Below, piece after piece: positions 16,606 to 24,345 of a DNA stretch of 37,234 bases; within the stretch, counting starts at the first letter, position 1; every line of letters starts with the position of its first letter. Source of the stretch: an uncultured Clostridia bacterium (GTDB taxonomy: Bacteria; Bacillota; Clostridia; Oscillospirales; Oscillospiraceae); contig CAMCKD010000008.1 in assembly GCA_945875335.1 (NCBI GenBank), positions 1-37,234 of the forward strand, given 5' to 3'. The notes under the pieces were generated by a model. That model saw only the letters and a program-made list of their open reading frames with translations. It was not told the DNA's origin and did no database searches. Both the position numbers and the translations under genes were made by a program.

Positions 16606-18993
16606 ATGAAGCTGAACAGAAAATGGATCAATGAAGAATTCGTAGACCTGAGCGCCGTCTCCGACAAGGAATTCGTGGAAACCATGACCGTCTTCGGCCA
16701 GAAGGTGGAGACCTGGGAGCGGATGGATGCGGAAATCAAAAACGTGGTGGTGGGCAAGGTGCTCTCCATGGTGCGCCATCCCAACTCCGACCACATGTTC
16801 ATCTGCCAGGTGGATGTGGGTCAGGCAGAGCCGGTGCAGATCGTCACCGGCGCCCAGAACGTCCACGAGGGCGACCTGGTGCCTGCCGCCCTGCACAACT
16901 CCTGGCTCCCCGGCGGGGTGCACATCACCAAGGGCAAGCTCCGGGGAGAGACCTCCAACGGCATGCTCTGCTCCTTCGCCGAGCTGGGCCTGACCCAGAA
17001 CGACCTGCCCGGGGTCTTCGCCGACGGCATCTGGATCCTGGAGCCCGACGCCGGTAAGCCCGGCGATGACATCAACCCCATCATCGGCAACGACGACACC
17101 GTGGTGGATTTTGAAATCACCAACAACCGGCCCGACTGCTACTCCATCATCGGTCTGGCCCGGGAGGCTGCTGCCGCCTTCGGCAAGGAAATGAAGCACC
17201 ATGAGCCCATGGTGAAGGGCAGCGACGCGGGCTCTATTTTTGAACACCTGGATGTGGAGGTGCCCGCCACAGAGCTGGTCAACCGCTATTCCTCCCGGAT
17301 GGTGGCCAATGTGAAAATCGGCCCCTCCCCCAAGTGGCTGCGGCAGCGGCTTCGCGCCAACGGGGTACGGCCCATCAATAATATTGTGGACATCACCAAC
17401 TATGTGATGCTGGAATACGGCCAGCCCATGCATGCCTTTGACTACCGCTATGTGTCCTCCGGCAAGATCGTGGTGCGGGAGGCTGAGGATGGCGAAACCC
17501 TCACCACCCTGGACGGCAATGTGCGGAATCTGAAGGCCGGAATGCTGGTGATCGCCGACGAGAGCAAGCCCATCGGCCTGGCCGGCATCATGGGCGGCGA
17601 GAATTCCGAGATCATGGACGACACCACCATGGTGGTGTTTGAATCCGCCAACTTCAACGGCACCTCCATCCGCCAGACCGCCTTGGCCCTGGGCATGCGC
17701 ACCGAGGCCTCCGGCAAATTTGAGAAGAATCTGGACCCCATGATGACCATTCCCGCCGTACAGCGGGCCTGCGAGCTGGTGGAGCTGCTGGAGTGCGGCG
17801 ACGTACTGGACGGCACCATCGACATCATCAACTATATCCCCGAACCCAAGAAGCTGCCCCTGGAGCCCGACCGCATCAATAAGCTGCTGGGCACCAGAAT
17901 CTGCAAAGAGGACATGGTGATGTACCTGAACCGGTTGGAAATCCCGGTGGAGGGTGACACCGTGCTGGTGCCCTCCTTCCGGCCTGACCTGAACCTGATG
18001 GCCGACCTAGCCGAAGAGGTAGGCCGCTCCTACGGCTACAACGAGATTCCCATCACCGAGTTCCGCAACTCCACCCAGGGCGGCTACTCCCAGGAGATGA
18101 AGCTGGAAGCCAAGGCAGGCCAGCTCTGCCGGGGTCTGGGCTACAGCGAGATCATCACCTATTCCTTCGTCTCCCCTGCCGTCTTCGACCAGATTCGCCT
18201 TCCCGCTGACTCTCCCCTGAGAAACGCCCTGCGGATTCAAAATCCTCTGGGTGAGGATACCTCCATCATGCGCACCATCGCCCTGCCCTCCATGCTGGAG
18301 ATCCTGGGCCGGAACAATGCCTACCACAACAAGGCGGCCAAGCTCTATGAGGTAGCCAAGATTTATCTGCCCGTAGAGGGCCAGCCCCTGCCGGAGGAGC
18401 CCAAGATGCTGCTGTTCGGCTCCTATGGCGAGGGCGAGACCTTCTTCAAGCTCAAGGGTGAAATTGAGGCTTTGTTTGCCGGTCTGCGGCTGAAAAAGGC
18501 CAGCTACACCGCCGTGAAGGACAACCCCAGCTACCATCCCGGCCGCTGCGCCAGCATTTGCATGGACGGCGTGGAGGTTGGCGTCATGGGTCAGGTGCAT
18601 CCGCTGGTTGCCAAGAATTATGGCATCGACAGCGAGGTCTACTGCGCCGAGATCAGCTTCACCAAGCTGCTGGGGATGCTGCTGCCCGATGCCACCTATA
18701 CCCCCCTGCCCAAGTATCCCAGCGTCAGCCGTGACCTGGCTCTGATCTGCGATGAGAACGTCACCGTGGCTCAGGTGGAGGACGTGATTACCGCCTCCGC
18801 GGGCAAGCTCCTGCGGAAAATCCAGCTCTTCGACATCTATCGCGGTGTGGGTGTCCCCGAGGGGAAGAAGAGCATGGCCTTCTCTCTGGAGCTCCGGGCT
18901 GATGACCGCACCCTGACCGACGGAGATTCCGAGGGCGTAGTGAGCAAGGTGCTGGCCGCCCTGAAGGACAAGCTGAACGCTTCCCTGCGGTAA
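16606..18993 (+). CDS. pheT: Phenylalanyl-tRNA synthetase beta subunit
   Basis: This 795-residue subunit has the full family domain order. An EMAP/tRNA-binding-like domain is near residues 40-150 (VVGKVLSMVRHPNSDHMFICQVDVG). It is followed by the B3/4 editing domain, a B5 domain, the class II catalytic-like core (for example GLGYSEIITYSFVSP) and a C-terminal FDX-ACB anticodon-binding domain (PLPKYPSVSRDLALICDE to the end). Length is standard. The start at 16606 follows AAGGAGGAAGCGGAC. It is co-transcribed with pheS under T-box control. Confidence 0.97.
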   Translation: MKLNRKWINEEFVDLSAVSDKEFVETMTVFGQKVETWERMDAEIKNVVVGKVLSMVRHPNSDHMFICQVDVGQAEPVQIVTGAQNVHEGDLVPAALHNSWLPGGVHITKGKLRGETSNGMLCSFAELGLTQNDLPGVFADGIWILEPDAGKPGDDINPIIGNDDTVVDFEITNNRPDCYSIIGLAREAAAAFGKEMKHHEPMVKGSDAGSIFEHLDVEVPATELVNRYSSRMVANVKIGPSPKWLRQRLRANGVRPINNIVDITNYVMLEYGQPMHAFDYRYVSSGKIVVREAEDGETLTTLDGNVRNLKAGMLVIADESKPIGLAGIMGGENSEIMDDTTMVVFESANFNGTSIRQTALALGMRTEASGKFEKNLDPMMTIPAVQRACELVELLECGDVLDGTIDIINYIPEPKKLPLEPDRINKLLGTRICKEDMVMYLNRLEIPVEGDTVLVPSFRPDLNLMADLAEEVGRSYGYNEIPITEFRNSTQGGYSQEMKLEAKAGQLCRGLGYSEIITYSFVSPAVFDQIRLPADSPLRNALRIQNPLGEDTSIMRTIALPSMLEILGRNNAYHNKAAKLYEVAKIYLPVEGQPLPEEPKMLLFGSYGEGETFFKLKGEIEALFAGLRLKKASYTAVKDNPSYHPGRCASICMDGVEVGVMGQVHPLVAKNYGIDSEVYCAEISFTKLLGMLLPDATYTPLPKYPSVSRDLALICDENVTVAQVEDVITASAGKLLRKIQLFDIYRGVGVPEGKKSMAFSLELRADDRTLTDGDSEGVVSKVLAALKDKLNASLR

Positions 18994-19048
18994 AGAACCA
19001 AAAATCAGGGTTCCCTCCCCTGTCAGCGGGAAAAACAGCTGCTTTTTG

Positions 19049-19090
19049 GCCCTTCCCAGTAGAAATTCACAAATTTTTTACGGGAAGGGC
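19049..19090 (+). terminator. Hairpin after pheT (weak terminator or regulatory stem)
   Basis: GCCCTTCCC (19049-19057) and GGGAAGGGC (19082-19090) pair over 9 bp around a 24-nt AT-rich loop. The T run after the stem is short, and the 3' arm directly abuts the -35 box of the next promoter, so a terminator role is only probable. Confidence 0.4.
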
Positions 19091-19119
19091 TTTACAGGCC
19101 TGTCCATTTGGGATATAAT
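19091..19119 (+). promoter_or_regulatory. Promoter of ireB
   Basis: TTTACA (19091-19096), a 17-bp spacer and TATAAT (19114-19119). The start point is expected near 19126, just upstream of the AAAAAAGGAGG ribosome-binding site. This excludes the longer open frame that begins before the -10 box. Confidence 0.85.
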
Positions 19120-19152
19120 AGAGTATCAATTCCAAAAAAGGAGGCTGAGACC

Positions 19153-19404
19153 ATGACGGGAATGGAAACCCAGACCTTTAAGGTCCCCGACGACAAAGAG
19201 ACAATGCGGCATATACTCCGGAGTGTGTTCGATGCCCTGAACGAAAAAGGTTACAACCCCATCAACCAAATCGTCGGGTATCTTCTGACGGAAGACCCCA
19301 CCTACATCACCAACTACGGCAGCGCCCGCAGCATGATCTGCAAAATTGACCGGGATGAGCTGATGCAGGTTCTGGTTCGGGAATACCTGTTCAAAGACCA
19401 ATGA
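19153..19404 (+). CDS. ireB: IreB family regulatory phosphoprotein (UPF0297)
   Basis: This 83-residue protein starts at ATG 19153 behind AAAGGAGGCTGAGACC. The family core EKGYNPINQIVGYLLTEDPTYIT and the C-terminal ARSMICKIDRDELMQVLVREYL match the IreB/YrzL group. In Enterococcus faecalis IreB is a small cytosolic substrate of the Ser/Thr kinase IreK that modulates cephalosporin resistance; its role in Clostridia is less clear. It is often found beside the Holliday junction resolvase gene ruvX/yqgF, which is absent here. It has its own promoter and a following hairpin, so it is monocistronic. Confidence 0.93.
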   Translation: MTGMETQTFKVPDDKETMRHILRSVFDALNEKGYNPINQIVGYLLTEDPTYITNYGSARSMICKIDRDELMQVLVREYLFKDQ

Positions 19405-19412
19405 CCCCCGCC

Positions 19413-19446
19413 AAGAGGCTTTTGCCACGGCAAAGGCCTCTTGTTA
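19413..19446 (+). terminator. Terminator of ireB
   Basis: AAGAGGC (19413-19419) and GCCTCTT (19436-19442) pair, with further TTTTGCC/GGCAAAG pairing inside. The T-rich tail is short (TTGTTATGTC). Confidence 0.6.
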
Positions 19447-19558
19447 TGTCACTTGTTATGTAACTTGAAAACTTCATACTTCCTCCGTCTTTTCCCCGAT
19501 TTTCTTGTATCATAATTGTAAAATCTTTCCTATTTGCCCCTTTTCGACTAATTAGGGG

Positions 19559-19587
19559 TTGACAAGAAAGTTACAATGTGTTACAAT
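19559..19587 (+). promoter_or_regulatory. Near-consensus promoter of the 96-residue gene
   Basis: TTGACA (19559-19564), a 17-bp spacer and TACAAT (19582-19587). The ATG at 19578 lies inside this promoter, so the real start is the ATG at 19617 behind CAGGAGGTTCC. Confidence 0.85.
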
Positions 19588-19616
19588 TCCACTACATTTT
19601 TCAGGAGGTTCCTTTC

Positions 19617-19907
19617 ATGGCTGATGAAAAAACAGTTTTGATGTACAAGGGTCGTCCTCTGATGCGCAAGGACAACCTGGTGTATTACGGCTCCATGGCC
19701 GACAGCCACATTGTGATGCTGCAGGTTCTGGAAACCAAGAAGGTAAACGACACCGACATTGCGACCCGGGTTTCCGTTCAGCTTCAGCTGACCGACCCCA
19801 CTGCCAGAAGCAGAGACCGGGTTGTGAAAAAGAGCGAAAAAGACGGCTTCTACACTGCCCTGGATGTGGGCTGTGTCTGGCTGGAGCGGGCTCTGGCCGG
19901 TAAATAA
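19617..19907 (+). CDS. Small conserved-looking cytosolic protein, function unknown
   Basis: The start is ATG 19617, six bases after AGGAGG. The 96-residue product begins MADEKTVLMYKGRPLMRKDN and has no signal peptide, membrane helix or cysteine cluster apart from a single VGCVW. It reads as a small mixed alpha/beta domain: strands YYGSMADSHIVMLQVLETKK and TRVSVQLQLTD, then a basic linker ARSRDRVVKKSEK and a C-terminal helix ALDVGCVWLERALAG. I do not recognise the family. The strong promoter suggests abundant expression. The next gene, a secreted hydrolase, starts 41 bp later without a clear terminator, so both may share the transcript. Confidence 0.8.
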   Translation: MADEKTVLMYKGRPLMRKDNLVYYGSMADSHIVMLQVLETKKVNDTDIATRVSVQLQLTDPTARSRDRVVKKSEKDGFYTALDVGCVWLERALAGK

Positions 19908-19948
19908 TTTCTTAGCACTTTTCTGATTCCCAGCGACGGAGGTAACGT

Positions 19949-20926
19949 ATGAAATTTTCCACGCGGGTCATGGCTCTGGCCGTGACTCTGATGATTCTGT
20001 TCACAAGCTTTTCCATCACCGCAATGGCCGACAGCGGCATCGTATACGGCATCGGCTTTGTCAATGCCTCGGGCCTGAATCTGCGAAGCCAGCCATCCAC
20101 CGATTCTGCTGTGCTCGCCACCGCCAATTCCGGCGAATGCGTGGTGGTGCTCGGCCAGGAGAACGGCTGGTACCGGGTCAACTACAATCTTCAAGAGGGC
20201 TACATGAGCGCGGACTACCTCACCGTTTCCACGGTGGAGAACGCGGAGCTGGGCTACGGCACCGTCACCGGCTCCGGCGTGAATCTGCGCAGCGGCCCCA
20301 GCACCTCCCATTCCAAGGTGGGCACCGCATCCTTCGGGGACAAATGCTACATCATCGGCCTGAATCAGGGCTGGTACAAGGTGCTCTGCAATTCCAACAC
20401 CTGCTACATCCGCAGCGACTATCTGAGCCTGACGGAAATCCCCTATGAAAACCGGGCCTCTTCCAACGCCCCCAAGTATTTCCGCCAGGGCAAGCCCATC
20501 GGCACCCTTCCCAGCGCTGCCGCCGGAACCCAGAGCACGGTTTCCGCAGGCTCTGCCACCGGGGCACAGATTCTTGCCAAGGCCACTCAGTATCTGGGCA
20601 CCCCTTATGTCTACGGCGGCGCCTCTCCCAGCGGCTTTGACTGCTCCGGGTTTGTATACTATGTCTACGGCACCTTCGGCATCAGCGTGGGCCGCACCCC
20701 CGACGCCCAGTACAGCGCCGGCACCGTGGTGGACAAGGCCAATCTCCAGCCCGGAGACATCGTGCTCTTTGCGAATACATACGCCAGCGGCATCTCCCAC
20801 TCCGGCATTTACGCTGGCAACGGCCAGTTCATCCACTCCCCCAATTCCCGCAGCACCGTCTCCTATTCCGATCTCACCAGCGGCTATTGGAGCGAGCATT
20901 TCTACTGCGGCGTTCGCGTTGTGTAA
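19949..20926 (+). CDS. Secreted SH3b-NlpC/P60 cell-wall endopeptidase
   Basis: This 325-residue exported protein has a signal peptide at residues 1-28 (ending SFSITAMADS). Two bacterial SH3 domains follow (about 31-93, GLNLRSQPSTDSAV and EGYMSADYL; about 100-165, GVNLRSGPSTSHSKV and CYIRSDYL), then a Ser/Ala-rich linker and a C-terminal NlpC/P60 domain (about 205-325). The catalytic Cys is in GFDCSGFVYY, the His in ISHSGIYAG and the third polar residue in FIHSPN. Enzymes of this type cleave gamma-D-Glu-diamino-acid or related peptide bonds in peptidoglycan. A strong terminator follows. Confidence 0.95.
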   Translation: MKFSTRVMALAVTLMILFTSFSITAMADSGIVYGIGFVNASGLNLRSQPSTDSAVLATANSGECVVVLGQENGWYRVNYNLQEGYMSADYLTVSTVENAELGYGTVTGSGVNLRSGPSTSHSKVGTASFGDKCYIIGLNQGWYKVLCNSNTCYIRSDYLSLTEIPYENRASSNAPKYFRQGKPIGTLPSAAAGTQSTVSAGSATGAQILAKATQYLGTPYVYGGASPSGFDCSGFVYYVYGTFGISVGRTPDAQYSAGTVVDKANLQPGDIVLFANTYASGISHSGIYAGNGQFIHSPNSRSTVSYSDLTSGYWSEHFYCGVRVV

Positions 20927-20941
20927 TACTCCCAATCATCT

Positions 20942-20968
20942 CACCCGGCACATGCCGGGTGTTTTTTT
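20942..20968 (+). terminator. Terminator after the NlpC/P60 gene
   Basis: CACCCGGCA (20942-20950) and TGCCGGGTG (20953-20961) form a perfect 9-bp stem followed by TTTTTTT. Confidence 0.93.
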
Positions 20969-20994
20969 GTGCTGATCGGCTATAGCGCACACGC

Positions 20995-21145
20995 CACTGT
21001 AGGGGAGGCTCTTAGCCTCCCGCCAGCCACAAAACTAAGTGTTAGGTTGAATGGTACAAATGTGGTAAACTGGTACGAATTCGCCCATCCTGGTTGTTAA
21101 CTGAAAGCCTGTACTGCGCGGGAGGCTACGAGCCTCCCCTACTAG
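20995..21145. repeat. Palindrome-ended repeat, family C, copy 1
   Basis: A roughly 150-bp element that begins CACTGTAGGGGAGGCT (20995-21010) and ends AGCCTCCCCTACTAG (21131-21145). Each end also forms a local hairpin (GGGAGGCT.AGCCTCC type). The left 95 bp match 37139-37234 closely, including ACTAAGTGTTAGGTTGAATGG-like and GGTACGAATTCGCC stretches. It contains no coding sequence. Confidence 0.75.
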
Positions 21146-21175
21146 GCCGTTAAGCCTAAAACTTGCCTTTCGTAG

Positions 21176-21195
21176 GGCGGGGTCATGACCCCGCC
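21176..21195. repeat. Palindromic repeat, family B, copy 2
   Basis: A perfect 20-bp palindrome GGCGGGGTCATGACCCCGCC. Its flanks (CGTAG before, GGTCGG after) are those of copy 3 in inverted orientation, so copies 2 and 3 face each other across about 60 bp. Confidence 0.8.
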
Positions 21196-21241
21196 GGTCG
21201 GTAACAAATTTGTGAGTGCTTTCGTTGAATGGAGCATGTTT

Positions 21242-21285
21242 CAAACCGCAACCTGGTCGGCGGGGTCATGACCCCGCCCTACGAA
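21242..21285. repeat. Palindromic repeat, family B, copy 3
   Basis: A 44-bp segment identical to positions 5-48 of the window, with the 20-bp palindrome core at 21259-21278. It lies between the family C element and the regulator promoter. Confidence 0.85.
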
Positions 21286-21342
21286 GCTTCAAACAACACT
21301 TTGCTGCGTGAAAACGGCAAACAAATTGCTCAAAATAAAAAA

Positions 21343-21357
21343 TGATAATCATTTTCA
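21343..21357 (+). promoter_or_regulatory. Fur/Zur-type operator, upstream box
   Basis: TGATAATCATTTTCA is a 7-1-7 inverted repeat with six of seven pairs intact, close to the Fur-superfamily consensus TGATAATNATTATCA. It ends 2 bp before the -35 box of the promoter driving the Fur-family regulator and the metal transporter. Confidence 0.75.
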
Positions 21358-21359
21358 TA

Positions 21360-21387
21360 TTGACATTTTGGGATGATAGAGTATAAT
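21360..21387 (+). promoter_or_regulatory. Promoter of the regulator-metal transporter operon
   Basis: TTGACA (21360-21365) and TATAAT (21382-21387) with a 16-bp spacer. It is bracketed by two Fur-type operator boxes, so repressor binding on either side would block RNA polymerase. Confidence 0.8.
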
Positions 21388-21388
21388 A

Positions 21389-21403
21389 TGAAAACGATTA
21401 TCA
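21389..21403 (+). promoter_or_regulatory. Fur/Zur-type operator, downstream box
   Basis: TGAAAACGATTATCA is a 7-1-7 imperfect inverted repeat with five of seven pairs intact. It begins 1 bp after the -10 box, over the expected transcription start. Confidence 0.65.
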
Positions 21404-21420
21404 ATTTATGGAGGCGCAAA

Positions 21421-21840
21421 ATGGGAAGCAAAAGCTCCTACAAGACGAAACAGGGCGACGAGCTGCGCAGCTTTCTGGAGAGCGTTCCGGGCAAGCACAT
21501 CACCGCCGCCGATGTCTGCGAATATTTCAGAGCGTCCGGCAAGACCATCGGCATGGCCACGGTTTACCGGCAATTGGAGCGGATGGTGGATGAGGGCATC
21601 ATCGCCAAATACAGCATTGACGCAGGCAGCCCCGCCTGCTTTGAATATCTGGGCCAGCACCTGGGAGAGGACACCTGCTACCACTGCAAATGCCAGGTCT
21701 GCGGCAAGCTGCTTCACATGCACTGCGAGGAGCTGCCGGAGCTGCAAAAGCACATTTTGGAGCACCACGGGTTTTCCATCGACCCGGTGCGGACGGTTTT
21801 TTATGGAGTATGCCAGCAGTGCAGGGAGGAAGGCAAATGA
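21421..21840 (+). CDS. zur: Fur-family metal-responsive repressor, probably Zur
   Basis: This 139-residue regulator starts at ATG 21421 behind TGGAGGCGCAAA. The winged-helix part (KHITAADVCEYF, GKTIGMATVYRQLERMVDEGII) is the Fur DNA-binding domain. The dimerisation part has the two CxxC zinc-structural pairs (CQVC and CQQC) and His/Cys-rich segments (CYHCKCQVC, HMHCEEL, LEHHGFSID). Its stop overlaps the start of the metal-binding lipoprotein gene by 4 bp. The linked ABC importer of the ZnuABC type suggests zinc as signal (Zur). Manganese or iron sensing cannot be excluded from sequence alone. Two operator boxes around its promoter indicate autoregulation. Confidence 0.88.
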   Translation: MGSKSSYKTKQGDELRSFLESVPGKHITAADVCEYFRASGKTIGMATVYRQLERMVDEGIIAKYSIDAGSPACFEYLGQHLGEDTCYHCKCQVCGKLLHMHCEELPELQKHILEHHGFSIDPVRTVFYGVCQQCREEGK

Positions 21841-22763
21841 AGAAAAAATGGATTCTGGCCCTGTGCCTGGTGCTGCTCTGCCTTACGGGATGCCATCAGG
21901 AGCAAAAAAAAGACGCACTCAGCGTGGTGGCGGTGATCTTCCCGGAATACGACTGGGCGCGGCAGATCATCGGCCCGGATAGTGACATCCAGCTCCACCT
22001 GCTGGTGGACGACGGAGTGGACCCCCACAGCTTCCAGCCAACGGTTGCGGATATGGTCACGGTATCCGAGTGCGACCTATTGATCTATGGCGGCGGGGAG
22101 TCCGACGCCTGGCTGGAGGATGCCCTGAAGGGAACCGAAAAGCGGACGGTGGCCCTGCTGCCCCTGCTGGGGGAAAAGGCCCATCAGGAGGAGATCGTGG
22201 CCGGAATGCAGGTGAGCCAGCCGGAGGACGAAACCGACGAGCATGTGTGGCTGTCCCTGCCCAATGCCGCCCTGTTCTGCACCGCCATTGCCGATCAGCT
22301 GACAGAGCTTGACCCCGACCATGCTGATCTCTACCAGGCCAATCTGGAGGCCTACCTGGAAAAGCTCAGGAATTTGGACGAAGCCTACCGGGAAACCATC
22401 CAGAATGCCAATCAGGACACCATTGTGGTCTGCGACCGATTCCCCTATCGGTATCTGACGGAGGACTATGGCCTAAAATACTACGCCGCCTTCCCCGGCT
22501 GCTCCGCGGAAACGGGAGCCAGCTTTGAGACGGTGGTATTTCTCTCCGACCGGGTTCAGGAGCTGGATTTGAAGGCTCTGATCGTCACGGAAACCAGCGA
22601 CGGGCGGCTGGCCCAGACGGTGGCTGAAAACACCGGCCGCAGTGACATTGCCATCCTGACCCTGGATTCCATGCAGTCGGTCTCCGGCCAGCAGGCGAAA
22701 AACAAGGATTATCTTTCCACCATGGAAGCAAACCGCCAGGTGCTGGAACAGGCCCTGGACTAA
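21837..22763 (+). CDS. znuA: Metal ABC transporter substrate-binding lipoprotein (ZnuA-like)
   Basis: This 308-residue cluster A-I solute-binding protein has a lipoprotein signal with lipobox LTGC (Cys at about residue 19). The first metal histidine is in GVDPHSFQPT and the second in DETDEHVWLSL, where a short acidic stretch replaces the long His-rich loop of classical ZnuA. At the third-ligand position most homologues have a His in an H-A-A-F-G-Y-L segment; here it reads CDRFPYRYL, so Asp or Cys may take that role. This variant seems common in clostridial relatives. Later segments CSAETGASFETV and VTETSDGRLAQ are in the expected places. Zinc is likely, manganese possible. Confidence 0.9.
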   Translation: MKKKWILALCLVLLCLTGCHQEQKKDALSVVAVIFPEYDWARQIIGPDSDIQLHLLVDDGVDPHSFQPTVADMVTVSECDLLIYGGGESDAWLEDALKGTEKRTVALLPLLGEKAHQEEIVAGMQVSQPEDETDEHVWLSLPNAALFCTAIADQLTELDPDHADLYQANLEAYLEKLRNLDEAYRETIQNANQDTIVVCDRFPYRYLTEDYGLKYYAAFPGCSAETGASFETVVFLSDRVQELDLKALIVTETSDGRLAQTVAENTGRSDIAILTLDSMQSVSGQQAKNKDYLSTMEANRQVLEQALD

Positions 22764-22772
22764 GGAGAAGCT

Positions 22773-23465
22773 ATGCCCCAGATTATTTGTGAAAACGCCT
22801 CCCTGGGCTACGAAGGCAGGCCCATTGTGAAGGATTTGAATTTTACCGTCAACGCCGGGGATTACCTGTGCATCCTGGGCGAAAACGGCTCCGGCAAGTC
22901 CACGCTGATGAAAACCATCTTAAACCTCACCCCGCCTCTGGCGGGCTCCATCCGCATGGAGGGTCTAAAGCCCACGGAGATTGGATATCTTCCCCAGCAG
23001 ACCCAGGTACAGCGGGATTTCCCTGCCTCGGTGCAGGAGATCGTCCGCTCCGGCTTCCAGGGCAGGTGCGGTCTGCGGCCCTTTTACACAAGAGAGGAAA
23101 AGGCCCTGGCTGACAGGAACCTGGAGCGCATCGGCATGGAGGGCTTCGCAAAGAGAAGCTACCGGGAGCTCTCCGGGGGCCAGCAGCAGCGGGTGCTTCT
23201 GGCAAGGGCCCTGTGCGCCACCCAGAAATGCCTGCTGCTGGACGAGCCGGTGTCCGGGCTGGACCCCAAGGCCACGGCCCAGATGTACGAGATCATCTCC
23301 GGGCTCCACCGGGAGGGCATCACCGTGATCATGATCTCCCACGATTTGAGCGCCGCCCTGGACGACGCCACCCACGTTCTGCACATCGGAGAGCGGATTT
23401 TCTTCGGCACCCGGGAGGAATACCTGCATAGCGGCGTGGGCTTCCAGCCGAGGAAGGAGGATTGA
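22773..23465 (+). CDS. znuC: Metal ABC transporter ATP-binding protein (ZnuC-like)
   Basis: This 230-residue ATPase starts 9 bp after znuA behind AAGGAGAAGCT. Walker A is GENGSGKST (residues about 34-42), the Q-loop is YLPQQ, the signature is LSGGQQQR, Walker B is CLLLDEP and the switch histidine is in MISHDLS. The FPASVQEIVRSGF segment is typical of metal-type (ZnuC/MntB) ATPases. It overlaps the permease region by a few bases. It energises import through the permease encoded next. Confidence 0.94.
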   Translation: MPQIICENASLGYEGRPIVKDLNFTVNAGDYLCILGENGSGKSTLMKTILNLTPPLAGSIRMEGLKPTEIGYLPQQTQVQRDFPASVQEIVRSGFQGRCGLRPFYTREEKALADRNLERIGMEGFAKRSYRELSGGQQQRVLLARALCATQKCLLLDEPVSGLDPKATAQMYEIISGLHREGITVIMISHDLSAALDDATHVLHIGERIFFGTREEYLHSGVGFQPRKED

Positions 23466-23467
23466 CC

Positions 23468-24307
23468 ATGCTGAATACCCTACTGACCTATCTTTCCTAT
23501 CCCTTCGTCCGCTACGCCCTGATTGTGGGGGTGCTGATCGCCCTGTGCTCCTCCCTGCTGGGGGTGACGCTGGTGCTGAAGCGGTTCTCCTTCATCGGCG
23601 ACGGCCTTTCCCATGTTGCCTTTGGGGCCATGGCCATTGCGGCGGTGCTGAATATGACCAACCGCATGCTGATCGTGCTGCCCATCACGGTGGTCTGCGC
23701 CGTTCTGCTGCTGCGCACCGGGCAGAACTCCAAAATCAAGGGGGATGCCGCCATTGCCATGATCTCCGTAGGAGCCCTGGCCTTTGGATATCTTCTCATG
23801 AGCATGTTCTCCACCTCCGCCAACCTGTCCGGGGATGTGTGCGGGGCGCTGTTCGGCTCCACCTCCATCCTGACCCTGACCAAGACCGAGGTGTGGCTCT
23901 GCCTGATTCTGTCGGCGGCGGTGCTGCTGCTGTTCACTCTGTTCTACCACCGAATTTTCGACGTGACCTTTGACGAGAATTTCTCCCGGGCTGCCGGAAC
24001 CCATGTGGAGGCCGCCAATCTGATGATTGCGGTCATCACGGCGGTGATCATTGTGCTGGCCATGAATCTGGTAGGCTCCCTGCTGATTTCCGCGCTGATC
24101 ATCTTCCCCGCCCTGTCTGCCATGCGGATTTTCCGTTCTTTTTTATCCGTAACGCTGTGCGCGGCGGTGGTGAGCGTCACCTGCGCCTTCCTCGGCATCA
24201 TCATCTCCATCCTGGCCGGAACCCCCGTTGGCTCCACCGTGGTGGCGGTAGATGTGGCCGCTTTCGCTCTTTGCGCCCTGATTGGAGATATGAGATATAA
24301 GATATAA
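23468..24307 (+). CDS. znuB: Metal ABC transporter permease (ZnuB-like)
   Basis: This 279-residue permease of the ABC-3 family has about eight hydrophobic segments and the RFSFIGDGLSHVAFGAMAIA block typical of ZnuB/MntC permeases. I use ATG 23468, seven bases after AGGAGG; a TTG at 23462 is too close to that site. The last codons (GDMRYKI) and the stop come from an AT-rich GATATAA-type repeat at 24289-24320, so its C-terminus has been shaped by repeat sequence. No clear terminator follows. Confidence 0.93.
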   Translation: MLNTLLTYLSYPFVRYALIVGVLIALCSSLLGVTLVLKRFSFIGDGLSHVAFGAMAIAAVLNMTNRMLIVLPITVVCAVLLLRTGQNSKIKGDAAIAMISVGALAFGYLLMSMFSTSANLSGDVCGALFGSTSILTLTKTEVWLCLILSAAVLLLFTLFYHRIFDVTFDENFSRAAGTHVEAANLMIAVITAVIIVLAMNLVGSLLISALIIFPALSAMRIFRSFLSVTLCAAVVSVTCAFLGIIISILAGTPVGSTVVAVDVAAFALCALIGDMRYKI

Positions 24308-24321
24308 GATATGAGATATTG
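24289..24321. repeat. AT-rich GATATAA/GATATGA array, left arm
   Basis: Short units of the type AGATATA/AGATATG repeat about five times, starting inside the znuB 3' end. An inverted counterpart lies at 24620-24654. Between them sits a family A element. Confidence 0.75.
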
Positions 24322-24345
24322 TGCATATTTCGTCAACGACCTTGA

